Of a DNA stretch of 64,000 nucleotides, positions 8,641-16,062 are shown in pieces (positions within the stretch are counted from its first letter, which is position 1; each line of letters begins with the position of its first letter). The notes under the pieces are model-generated. The model saw only the letters and a list, made by a program, of their open reading frames with translations, ran no database searches and was not told where the DNA came from. The DNA is from Anabaena sp. UHCC 0204 (GTDB taxonomy: Bacteria > Cyanobacteriota > Cyanobacteriia > Cyanobacteriales > Nostocaceae), in the NCBI RefSeq assembly GCF_009711975.1, contig NZ_VIKW01000009.1:62001-126000 (forward strand), given 5' to 3'. Both the position numbers and the translations under genes were made by a program.

Positions 8641-9483
8641 CTATAAATTAATTCCCTGTTCTGCTATTAACCGTCTTAATTTAGCTAATTCTGCTTCAGC
8701 TAAATCAGCCCGTTGCTTTTCTTGTTCAGCCCGTTGTTTCTCTTGTTCAGCCCGTTGTTTCTCTTGTTCAGCCCGTTGCTTTTCTTGTTCAGCCCGTTCT
8801 TTTTCTCTTTCTTCTAGAGTAGGCAACCAGTTATTATCTTTATCATACCAACGTAACCATTGTCTGGTTAATCCTTGATATTCTCCTTCCCATAACCCTA
8901 AACCTAATTCAGCTTCTTCTAGCCATACCCCTAATCCATTAATAGATAGCAGTTGATAACGGTTCATTACCAAACCAAAACAGTGAAACTCGTCAGTATA
9001 ACGGTTATAGACAAAATAATAGGGGATTCTCAGAATTTGCTCATATACTGTCCATTTATTAGGAGGTTGATTAACTTCCCGTAAATTTCTCCCTAAATCT
9101 TCCTTTTCTGTTCCTGGAGATATTAGTTCTACCACAACAAAGGGATATGTTCCTTCATACCAAGTCACATAACTTAATCTCAGTTCTGTTTCTTCATAAA
9201 AACGGGATACCCCTAATACTGCAAACCAATCTGGTCTTTTATGCCATTGCGTATGCTTGGTATCATAGTATAAGTTTAAGTCGCTGGCTGTGAATACATT
9301 ATCTTCTGCATAAGAAGGTGGACGAAAGGTGCTACGCAATAATTCTGGTTGTAGAAGGTGAAATTCGTCTGGCAAACCTGGTTCCTCTGGATCTTCGCTA
9401 GGTAAATCATACATCGTCGGCAATGTTTGTTGAGGAGGTAATGGTTCATAGCTAGGTTTGCTATACACATCGCTTTGATACAT
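8641..9483 (-). CDS. Uma2/DUF820-type nuclease-fold protein with repeated coiled-coil tail
   Basis: This 280-residue protein has a Uma2 (DUF820) domain at residues ~60-215. The restriction-endonuclease-like core can be traced in RPDWFAVLGV (acidic residue) and FVVVELISPGTE (E-x-S in place of the usual ExK, as in most Uma2 proteins). Activity is unproven for the family. The tail, ~225-275, is a charged coiled coil with four perfect EKQRAEQ-type heptads encoded by 21-base repeats. A GGAGA ribosome-binding site precedes ATG 9483, and only two bases separate it from the stop of an epimerase remnant. Uma2 genes are highly multiplied in cyanobacteria. The role is unknown. Confidence 0.85.
   Translation of the reverse strand: MYQSDVYSKPSYEPLPPQQTLPTMYDLPSEDPEEPGLPDEFHLLQPELLRSTFRPPSYAEDNVFTASDLNLYYDTKHTQWHKRPDWFAVLGVSRFYEETELRLSYVTWYEGTYPFVVVELISPGTEKEDLGRNLREVNQPPNKWTVYEQILRIPYYFVYNRYTDEFHCFGLVMNRYQLLSINGLGVWLEEAELGLGLWEGEYQGLTRQWLRWYDKDNNWLPTLEEREKERAEQEKQRAEQEKQRAEQEKQRAEQEKQRADLAEAELAKLRRLIAEQGINL
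8706..8810 (-). repeat. 21-bp tandem repeat inside the Uma2-like gene
   Basis: Four 21-base units (8706-8789) differ at only two positions, and a fifth degenerate unit reaches 8810. Each encodes one EKQRAEQ heptad, so copy-number change keeps the frame and only lengthens the coiled coil. Confidence 0.9.
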
Positions 9484-9485
9484 TA

Positions 9486-9671
9486 TTAATTATCTCCTGT
9501 ATTTAATCGCGGTTGCCAAGATTCAACTATCTGTTTAATTGTCTCTTCTAAGGAAATTGTAATATCCCAGTGAGGATAATGCTCACGCATTTTTGTTAAG
9601 TCGGAATAATAGTAAATATAATCACCAATGCTATTTTCTGATACGTAATCTAAATTGAAACCTATACACAA
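9486..9671 (-). pseudogene. C-terminal fragment of an NAD-dependent sugar epimerase
   Basis: About 60 codons are open, ending at TAA 9488-9486. The frame matches the C-terminus of CDP-paratose 2-epimerase/RfbE-like SDR proteins: SENSIGDYIYYYSDLTKMRE, then HYPHWDITISLEE. In the family this region is followed by the end of the protein, as here. The Rossmann domain and catalytic YxxxK part are absent. Upstream of the fragment the sequence becomes the dispersed palindromic element at 9676-9808, which probably replaced or truncated the 5' part. The in-frame ATG at 9671 is likely fortuitous. It suggests that the exported glycan once needed another sugar-modifying enzyme. Confidence 0.7.
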
Positions 9672-9675
9672 AGCG

Positions 9676-9808
9676 ATTATAAATCGCGGCTACACAGACA
9701 AAACCCACCTTCGTGGGTTCAGAAGCCTTGATTTTTCATTATTCCACGTTCACGTAGCGTTCCGTAGGAATAGGTGGACTTCGCTTGTGTAGTAGCGTGC
9801 CTCTTTCA
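9676..9808. mobile_element. MITE-like palindromic element
   Basis: The left part holds the palindrome GCGATTATAAATCGC, then CTACACAGAC and a hairpin AACCCACCTTCGTGGGTT. The right part has AGGTGGACTTCGCTTGTGTAG, whose reverse complement matches the left CTACACA...CCACCT segment at 16 of 21 positions. This looks like a nonautonomous element with degenerate terminal inverted repeats. A related copy of the left half lies at 29953-30007. The rest of the gap to 9926 contains only short palindromic and GC-rich repeat debris; I see no gene in it. Confidence 0.55.
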
Positions 9809-9926
9809 GAGGAACTTCGTTAACGCGCCAGCGTGCCGTAGGCTCTATTATATTCGCCGATTCGCTGAAAAATTTTCAAACATCCTCTGAATGGGTGCAG
9901 ACCCTGCGCCCCTACCTCCTGTTGTA

Positions 9927-10352
9927 TCAACTGTCGTAAATTAAACTCATAGCTTTAACTTTAATTTCTTCTTCATCAATTTTTTGTGTTAGTTCATTAT
10001 CTGTGTATATACCCTCAAAAGCTTCCAGTGCTGCTTTTTTAATGGCAGTATCAAAAGCATCAGTTAAAATTTCTTGTAACTCTTCTTCATTAGCATAAAA
10101 ACCACCAGATTTTTTCCGCTTATTAACTTTCTTGATTTCTTTGCTGCTATTATAAATCGAAAATTCCCAAGAACGAGTGCTACGTTTTTCTGCTTCTTGT
10201 TTAATTAAGTGTAGTAATAAAATTACTGCATAACTATAAATCTTAGCTAATTTATCTTCCCTGGACATTTCTTCAAGCTGACTGACAATTTCTAAGGCTT
10301 GATCATATTCTTGCTTTTCAATTAATTGACGTAATAGTAATAATTCTTCCAT
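9927..10352 (-). CDS. Conserved cyanobacterial hypothetical protein
   Basis: This is a 141-residue, mainly helical, charged protein. It begins MEELLLLRQLIEKQEYDQAL, contains AVILLLHLIKQEAEKRSTRS (which looks like a conserved helix), and has a basic VNKRKKSGGFY segment followed by an acidic C-terminal half. I recognise the overall layout from cyanobacterial proteins often found near DUF29 genes, but cannot name a characterised family. It is possibly a distant DUF29 relative. The stop-to-start gap to the DUF29 gene on its 5' side is 12 bases, so the two are probably co-transcribed. No signal peptide or membrane segment is evident. Function unknown. Confidence 0.6.
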   Translation of the reverse strand: MEELLLLRQLIEKQEYDQALEIVSQLEEMSREDKLAKIYSYAVILLLHLIKQEAEKRSTRSWEFSIYNSSKEIKKVNKRKKSGGFYANEEELQEILTDAFDTAIKKAALEAFEGIYTDNELTQKIDEEEIKVKAMSLIYDS

Positions 10353-10364
10353 ATCATGAGCGGT

Positions 10365-10868
10365 TTACTTAATTTCATCAGGTAGCCAATTTTCATCTAA
10401 AGCTTGTTCATCCGTAAAGAATGGTTCTAAAGGAAAAATTAGCGGTTCAAGTCCAGTTTTAACAATAGCAATGTCTCTAGCATCTTGATAAATTTCTGCA
10501 ACTATTTCTAAAAAGAAAGATTTGAGACTAGGATTTCTTTTGAGTAGTTTTTTGATTTGTTTCCTTTGTTCTATAATTGTACCTTTCCATCCTCGACTAT
10601 TATAGTCTCTCTCTTGCTGCCAATAAGCTAGTTTTAGTAGATGCTCAAATAAAACAAGTAATCGGCTTTCTAATTGATGCTTTTGCTCGTTCCCCAAGTC
10701 TTTTAATTCTTCTAATAAATTTTCCCAGTCTAGAGAATTTAAATCTCGATTATGGATACTATCAATAGTATTTTGTACCCATTGATAGTAATCTTGATTG
10801 TATAATATATTTAATTGATTGTGTGGTTTTTTTACTGGGTGATTCATGATGTCTGAATCTTTATTCAT
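10365..10868 (-). CDS. DUF29 family protein
   Basis: This 167-residue DUF29 member shows LYNQDYYQWVQNT, RDLNSLDWENLLEELKDLG, NEQKHQLESRLLVLFEHLLK and a C-terminal IFPLEPF. The order is the same as in the neighbours at 8134 and 10923. Compared with them it has a longer N-terminal lead (about 20 residues before the YxQDY motif), and an internal ATG would remove part of that. The family is widespread and amplified in cyanobacteria, but no biochemical role is established to my knowledge. It sits 12 bases before the 141-residue hypothetical gene. Confidence 0.85.
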   Translation of the reverse strand: MNKDSDIMNHPVKKPHNQLNILYNQDYYQWVQNTIDSIHNRDLNSLDWENLLEELKDLGNEQKHQLESRLLVLFEHLLKLAYWQQERDYNSRGWKGTIIEQRKQIKKLLKRNPSLKSFFLEIVAEIYQDARDIAIVKTGLEPLIFPLEPFFTDEQALDENWLPDEIK

Positions 10869-10922
10869 AAAATTTTAACTCTCACTAAATATATTTTAAC
10901 TATTTGGATGATACATGATTGA

Positions 10923-11399
10923 TTAGCTCCGGGCGATCATCGCTCTCTCAAAATCTTCTGTAGTATTGCATAAGAATTCAGGATTTAATATCTCTTCTAT
11001 ATTGTAAGCACAAGTCTCAGGGAATGTAGACAAATTGAAGTTTGTTTCTGCTGATGCTTCTCTTCTCGAATTACGGTAAGCTTTGGGTAAAATATCAGGA
11101 ATATATTGTTTTAAACTAGGTTTTTCATTAAGTAAATCCTGTAAATCATCTCGCTGGTTAGCAATAGTAGTAAACCAACTGATAGAACGTTTGGGAGATT
11201 GATATTGCCATTTTAGCAAATGAGTTAATAAAACTGTTAAACGATTTTTTAACTCATTTTTTTCACTAATTCCCATAACATCTAATTCTTCTGCCAGATT
11301 TTCCCAATCTAATGCTGTGACATCTCGACTAGCTAAGGCAGATTTTTGTTGAGTTAACCAAGCCATGAAATCCTGTTCATAGAGAGATGATTTAGACAT
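10923..11399 (-). CDS. DUF29 family protein
   Basis: This 158-residue DUF29 protein has the most typical motifs of the three: SLYEQDFMAWLTQQ at the N-terminus, TALDWENLAEELDVMG, and LTVLLTHLLKWQYQ, then FPETCAYNIEEILNPEF near the C-terminus. It begins 39 bases after the exporter permease stop, so it is the first gene of the accessory block in the direction of transcription. It may be read through from the gmd-permease operon. I see no terminator in the short gap. Function unknown. Confidence 0.9.
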   Translation of the reverse strand: MSKSSLYEQDFMAWLTQQKSALASRDVTALDWENLAEELDVMGISEKNELKNRLTVLLTHLLKWQYQSPKRSISWFTTIANQRDDLQDLLNEKPSLKQYIPDILPKAYRNSRREASAETNFNLSTFPETCAYNIEEILNPEFLCNTTEDFERAMIARS

Positions 11400-11437
11400 A
11401 AAAAGCTACTGATATAGTTACTTTTCTATTTTATCAA

Positions 11438-12274
11438 CTAAATCACATCGGCAAATGTCCGTTCCATCTTGCGGAAATACCAAATCCCACTCACTAATAG
11501 TAAAACTACTAACACCATCGAAAGAATAAAACCTGGTAAATATAACTGAGAATCTCCACCCAAAATCGCCCAGCGGAAACCATCTATTACCCCTACCATG
11601 GGATTTAATGAGTAGAGAAACCGCCATTTTTCAGGAACAATACTACTACTAAATCCTACGGGTGAGATATATAAACCAAACTGGACAATAAATGGCACAA
11701 TAAACCGAAAATCTCGATATTGGACATTTAAAGAAGCTAACCACAAACCCGCACCCATGGAAGCAGCAAAAGCGACACCAACAAATAAGGGTAAAGTGAA
11801 AATCCGCCAACTAGGAACAAAGTTATACCATGCCATCAGAGCTAATAAAATGATCCCAGAAATCATAAAGTCTACAAAGCTAACTACTACGGCACTGGTA
11901 GGGACTACCAATCGAGGAAAATAGACTTTTGATAGTAAATTGGCATTACTAATTAAACTATTACTACACTCAGAAAGGGAATTAGAAAAGAACTGCCAAG
12001 GTAACATGGCGGAAAATACGAGAATTGGATAGGGCGCACCTTCTGAAGGTAATTTTGCTAATTGTCCAAAGACAACGGAAAATACTACCATTGTCAAAAA
12101 AGGACGAATTAGCGCCCAAACAATACCAATAGCAGTTTGTTTATATCTAACTAATATATCTCGCCAAGCTAGGAAGTAAAATAATTCCCGATAACGCCAA
12201 AGGTCTTGCCAATATTGCTTTTCTGTGCGTCCTGCTTCAATGATTAACTCTGGCTGGGAAGTGGTTTCTTTCAT
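11438..12274 (-). CDS. Polysaccharide ABC exporter permease (Wzm-like, ABC-2 type)
   Basis: This 278-residue inner-membrane permease of the ABC-2 family has six predicted hydrophobic segments. The family pattern RDILVRYKQTAIGIVWALI appears near residue 35, with conserved VFGQLAKLPSEGAPYP after helix 1 and the late YSLNPMVGVIDGFRWAIL loop, typical of Wzm/TagG/KpsM-like permeases. It overlaps the gmd stop by four bases (ATGA), so it is translationally coupled to the GDP-mannose 4,6-dehydratase gene. Its likely ATPase is the Wzt-like protein at 6879-8111. Together they would export an undecaprenyl-linked or lipid-linked glycan assembled in the cytoplasm. Confidence 0.9.
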   Translation of the reverse strand: MKETTSQPELIIEAGRTEKQYWQDLWRYRELFYFLAWRDILVRYKQTAIGIVWALIRPFLTMVVFSVVFGQLAKLPSEGAPYPILVFSAMLPWQFFSNSLSECSNSLISNANLLSKVYFPRLVVPTSAVVVSFVDFMISGIILLALMAWYNFVPSWRIFTLPLFVGVAFAASMGAGLWLASLNVQYRDFRFIVPFIVQFGLYISPVGFSSSIVPEKWRFLYSLNPMVGVIDGFRWAILGGDSQLYLPGFILSMVLVVLLLVSGIWYFRKMERTFADVI

Positions 12275-13236
12275 GATTCTGATTTGGACAACCTCGCTTT
12301 TACCATCATTTTCACGACATCCTGCATTTTATATTTAGCTTCCCAACCTAGCTGTTTCTTAGCTTTACTGGGATTACCTTTACCCATTGCCAAATCTGTA
12401 GGTCTGAACAGGCTACTATCAACAACTAGATGATCACGCGACTCTAAATTTACAGATGCAAATGCGGCTGCTACAAAGTCTTCTAAGGAAGTGCTTTGTC
12501 CTGTGGCAATCACATAATCATCGGGCTGTTCCTGTTGCAACATTAAATACATTGCTTCCACATATTCTGCTGCCCAGCCCCAGTCCCGCTGAATTGACAT
12601 ATTACCTAAATATAATTTTTCATAACTACCTTGAGCAATACGACAGGCGGTAGCAATAATTTTTTGAGTCACAAATCTTTCGGGACGCAGGGGAGATTCA
12701 TGATTAAATAAAATTCCTGAACAGGCAAATAAACCGTAAGCTTCTCGATAATTAGCTACTTCCCAAAAAGCAGCGGCTTTAGCTACAGCATAAGGACTTC
12801 TAGGACGGAATGGAGTGGTTTCTACTGCTGCGACATTGCCAGTATCACCAAAGCATTCACTAGATCCGGCATTGTAAACTTTAATCTGAGCGCCGAGAAA
12901 GCGAATGGCTTCTAATAGGTTGAGTGTCCCTGTAGCGATACTTTCTAATGTTTCGACAGGTTGTTCAAAAGACAAACCTACTGAAGTTTGTCCTGCTAAA
13001 TTATAGATTTCGTCTGGTTGGATTTTTGTGAGGATCTGTAAGACGCTGCGGAAGTCTGTTAAGGACATTGACTCTAGCTTTACTTGGTCTTTGATACCTA
13101 AATAAACCAAATTTCGGAAAGAGGACATTTGAGCATCTCTGGAAGTTCCACAGACTGTATAGCCTTGATTGAGCAGTAACTGTGCCAGATAAGCTCCATC
13201 TTGTCCTGATATGCCACAAATAAGAGCTTTTTTCAT
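12271..13236 (-). CDS. gmd: GDP-mannose 4,6-dehydratase
   Basis: This 321-residue extended-SDR enzyme converts GDP-mannose to GDP-4-dehydro-6-deoxy-mannose, the precursor of GDP-fucose, GDP-rhamnose and related sugars. The NAD(P)-binding loop is CGISGQDGAYLAQLL (residues ~7-21), with the GMD-specific TSR just after. The active-site region is YNAGSSECFG, then SPYAVAKAA (YxxxK). NHESPLRPERFVTQKI is a strong GMD marker. The start codon lies one base after the stop of the upstream hypothetical gene, and the stop overlaps the permease start, so three genes are tightly coupled. The sugar made here is probably part of the exported glycan. Confidence 0.93.
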   Translation of the reverse strand: MKKALICGISGQDGAYLAQLLLNQGYTVCGTSRDAQMSSFRNLVYLGIKDQVKLESMSLTDFRSVLQILTKIQPDEIYNLAGQTSVGLSFEQPVETLESIATGTLNLLEAIRFLGAQIKVYNAGSSECFGDTGNVAAVETTPFRPRSPYAVAKAAAFWEVANYREAYGLFACSGILFNHESPLRPERFVTQKIIATACRIAQGSYEKLYLGNMSIQRDWGWAAEYVEAMYLMLQQEQPDDYVIATGQSTSLEDFVAAAFASVNLESRDHLVVDSSLFRPTDLAMGKGNPSKAKKQLGWEAKYKMQDVVKMMVKARLSKSES

Positions 13237-13237
13237 G

Positions 13238-13663
13238 TCAATTCATTACCCAGAAATCCTTAACACTGTTACCTCCCAACATCCGAGATTGCCTATAGGT
13301 AAACTCTCCTACAGAGGGATTACGATGGGGATGAATCACACCTGTGGCTTGTTGCCAGATTTCTGCGGGGGCAAGAGATAATTTATATATGGATTCATGT
13401 TTATGTACATGATACCATTTTGTTTCTTGGCATTCTTCACACCAAAATGCTTCTAACCATTCACCCTGTAAAGAAACTGTGGTTTTAGCTGCTACTAAAA
13501 GCATCGCTTCTCTTCTGGCTATACCTCGTTCTTGTAATTGTCCGGCTTGTTCGGTAAATAGTCCATATTTTTGGCTAACACTATCCATATAGCAGTTATG
13601 GATGGGACAGTGGATAGCTCTGCGCTTAGAACGTTTTCGATTTCGATCACACCTTCTCTGCAC
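13238..13663 (-). CDS. Conserved cyanobacterial protein with a CxxH...CxxC-like metal site
   Basis: This 141-residue protein has a very basic start (RRCDRNRKRSKRR). It then has HCPIHNCYM and, about 55 residues later, FWCEECQETKWYHVHKH. The Cys/His spacing looks like a small zinc ribbon split across the protein. I recognise it only as a conserved hypothetical of cyanobacteria. It ends one base before the gmd start codon, so translation of the two is likely coupled and it may act in regulating or assisting GDP-sugar or polysaccharide synthesis (inference). The basic N-terminus could bind nucleic acid. Confidence 0.6.
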   Translation of the reverse strand: MQRRCDRNRKRSKRRAIHCPIHNCYMDSVSQKYGLFTEQAGQLQERGIARREAMLLVAAKTTVSLQGEWLEAFWCEECQETKWYHVHKHESIYKLSLAPAEIWQQATGVIHPHRNPSVGEFTYRQSRMLGGNSVKDFWVMN

Positions 13664-13851
13664 TTTGGCCTCCTGATCAGTAACTAAACAACAGATCGAA
13701 AGAAGGTTGCATTGGAGGGACTGAGATCAAAAAGACCATCAAAGCCCAACTCCTTGTTCAACTCCTAAATTTATGAAATTTTTTAAATTTAATAGTCTTA
13801 AATACCTGGGTATGTTATCACACTCTTTTTGGATTAGCGGAGAGTGAGACT

Positions 13852-15267
13852 TTACATCATAGACTTTTCTAGCACCTGGAGATACTGTTTGGCTATGATT
13901 TCTGGGGTAAAATTAGACTGTAAGTATTCACGTGATGAGTTACCCATTTTTTCTGCAAGTTGGCGATCGCTCTTTAACTTACGAATAAATGCAGCTAAAG
14001 CATCACTATCTCCATTGTCAATAGTAGTACCAAATTTGCCATCTGTTATTAATTGGCGCAAGTAGGAATCTTTTGGACAAATAGCTGCTATTGGTCTTCC
14101 AGCAGCTAAAGCTGGGTAAAGTTTACTAGGAGCAACTAAACTTTCTAGACCTACTTCTACGCTAACTAATGACAAATCACAAGCTGTCAGGGAATAAGGT
14201 AACACACTCTTGTCTTGATAGGGAAGAAAGAGAAAGTTTTTGAGTCCTAAACGAGTCACCTCTTGAATAAAGCTTTCACGTTTGGGACCACCACCAATAC
14301 AAACAAACTGAATGGGTTCATTTTGTAATTGTTTAGCAGTAGCGAGAATGGTGTCCATATCATGACACCTACCCATATTACCGGAATAAAGAACCGTAAA
14401 TTTGTTAACTAAATTATATTCTTTGGCAAACCAGTTATGTTCTTTCGCTATTGGTACGATTAAATCAGGATCTCCCCAACTATGAATCACGGAAATCTTA
14501 TCCGCTACTTCTGGACAGATTGATATGACTCGCTCTTTCATGGCCGGACTTAAAACTATAATCCCCTTAGATTTTTGCCAAATCTTCCGGTTGATTTGCC
14601 GCCAAAATTTTGCTAACCAGTGGTTTTTGGAAACTACTCCCAGAGCGATCGCAATATCTGGATACAGATCATAAATTAAACATACGTAAGGGAATCTTAA
14701 CAACAAATGTGCGAAATATCCTGCTATTGATAAAAAAGGTGGAGCTGAGGTTAATAAAAATACATTATCTTTCCGGGCATTTTTGATCATGTGCAGAAAA
14801 GCCCGCAATGTAAACAAAATCCCATTGATGGCCTTACCACGAATCCTGCCAGACCAAACTTGAGTAGATCGGGATCTTTGGACGCGAATATCACCCACTT
14901 GCTCTAATGCTGGTGCTTTAGCGGTAGTAAATGCGTATCCTGGTTGTCCTGTGAACACCTTAATGCTAACTCCTTGTTTCTCTAGCTCTGTGACTAGTTC
15001 TTCAATTAGCTGTCCTGTAGCAGCATAGTCTGGAGGAAAAAACTCTGTAATTATCGACACATTAACCAGGTTATGATACCATGTATCCTTAACTTCCGAG
15101 GACTCGACTGGTGCTACTGAATGTAAAGGTGGTGCTGTGGAGTTCTTTCCTTTGTACATTATTGGAGGTTTGCTACTAGTTACGTCCGGATCACATTTCC
15201 TTGAAGATTGATTTTTGTGGATTGTCGAATAAGAATTATATTTTTTCTGCCATTCACTTATTGCCAT
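13852..15267 (-). CDS. Glycosyltransferase, WcaI-like GT4
   Basis: This 471-residue protein has a GT-B fold from about residue 70 on. NVSIITEFFPPDYAATGQLI begins the N-terminal domain, and FTGQPGY follows. The second domain has VLYSGNMGRCHDMDTIL, FVCIGGGPKR, FLPYQDKS and LVAPSKLYPALAAGRPI, the donor site typical of WcaI/colanic-acid-type enzymes. The first ~68 residues are polar and unlike the family, so the true start may be ATG near residue 37 or later. The gene stands alone, 188 bases from the gmd-linked operon and divergent from the Wzc-like gene. Confidence 0.85.
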   Translation of the reverse strand: MAISEWQKKYNSYSTIHKNQSSRKCDPDVTSSKPPIMYKGKNSTAPPLHSVAPVESSEVKDTWYHNLVNVSIITEFFPPDYAATGQLIEELVTELEKQGVSIKVFTGQPGYAFTTAKAPALEQVGDIRVQRSRSTQVWSGRIRGKAINGILFTLRAFLHMIKNARKDNVFLLTSAPPFLSIAGYFAHLLLRFPYVCLIYDLYPDIAIALGVVSKNHWLAKFWRQINRKIWQKSKGIIVLSPAMKERVISICPEVADKISVIHSWGDPDLIVPIAKEHNWFAKEYNLVNKFTVLYSGNMGRCHDMDTILATAKQLQNEPIQFVCIGGGPKRESFIQEVTRLGLKNFLFLPYQDKSVLPYSLTACDLSLVSVEVGLESLVAPSKLYPALAAGRPIAAICPKDSYLRQLITDGKFGTTIDNGDSDALAAFIRKLKSDRQLAEKMGNSSREYLQSNFTPEIIAKQYLQVLEKSMM

Positions 15268-16062
15268 GAGCCATACAGTTCCATTGATAATATTTACTAC
15301 AGATATACAGGTAAATCATGACTCCTTGATTACAAAAATTGTTTCTGTACAATAGCTTTTGTTACATCTTCGGTATCTTGTTATCAGTCACCCCTTCTTT
15401 AAATGACAACAGAGGAAATACTAGTTCCGGAAAAAAATAAGATACATTCCCAAAAATACTTTTCTATAACTTACGTATTGACCATAGGCATTGACAGAAG
15501 GAATGAATAAAGGATATGTTTGATATTTGAATCTACTAAGTAAGGTTATAGTTTTTCACACTGATCATGAGATTTATATCTATGCCCAGGATAGTTATCC
15601 ACAGCTAAAAATGGCTTGATTTCGTTATTCTATTACAATCCCTAGTTAATTTGTACACTATTCAACCCCTATTTGTATTCCTTTCATAGTTTTAAAGTTA
15701 GGATCGAGGATTAGTTATTTCCACCTTCAAATAGGCTGAAATATGACCGGATAACTGGGAATAATAGCAATGAAACAACGTATATGCCTTGCTCATAAGA
15801 AAAATGAGTGGATCACAAAAATGGTTTCAACTCCTTTTTGAAGGAATACAACTTAATTTTCATCTAACTCCTGACAAATGTCCATAAACTTGTTATACAT
15901 ATAGCAGAAATAAAGCGCTTATGAAAAAACACCCCCCTGGATTGTTACATTTCCCATCTAAACAATACAGGTTGCTAAAAAATAAGGTTTCACAAAGATT
16001 ATAGATGTAATTGTTGCAATTTAACTTTATTTGATAATTACTCAATTTTAGAGGCATCCATC
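15268..16062. other. Long divergent intergenic region of the polysaccharide locus
   Basis: This 795-base gap lies between the minus-strand WcaI-like gene and the plus-strand wzc-like gene. It must hold the promoters of both. I see AT-rich DNA with no convincing RNA gene. A 23-codon frame at 15770 lacks a ribosome-binding site. A GAGG ribosome-binding site precedes ATG 16063. Confidence 0.5.

Noticed and set aside
13844-14065. Plus-strand frame opposite the WcaI-like gene
   Set aside because: It is antisense to a well-supported glycosyltransferase and has no recognisable protein features.
15770-15841. 23-codon frame beginning ATGAAACAACGT
   Set aside because: No ribosome-binding site, no known small protein, and its length is within chance for AT-rich DNA.
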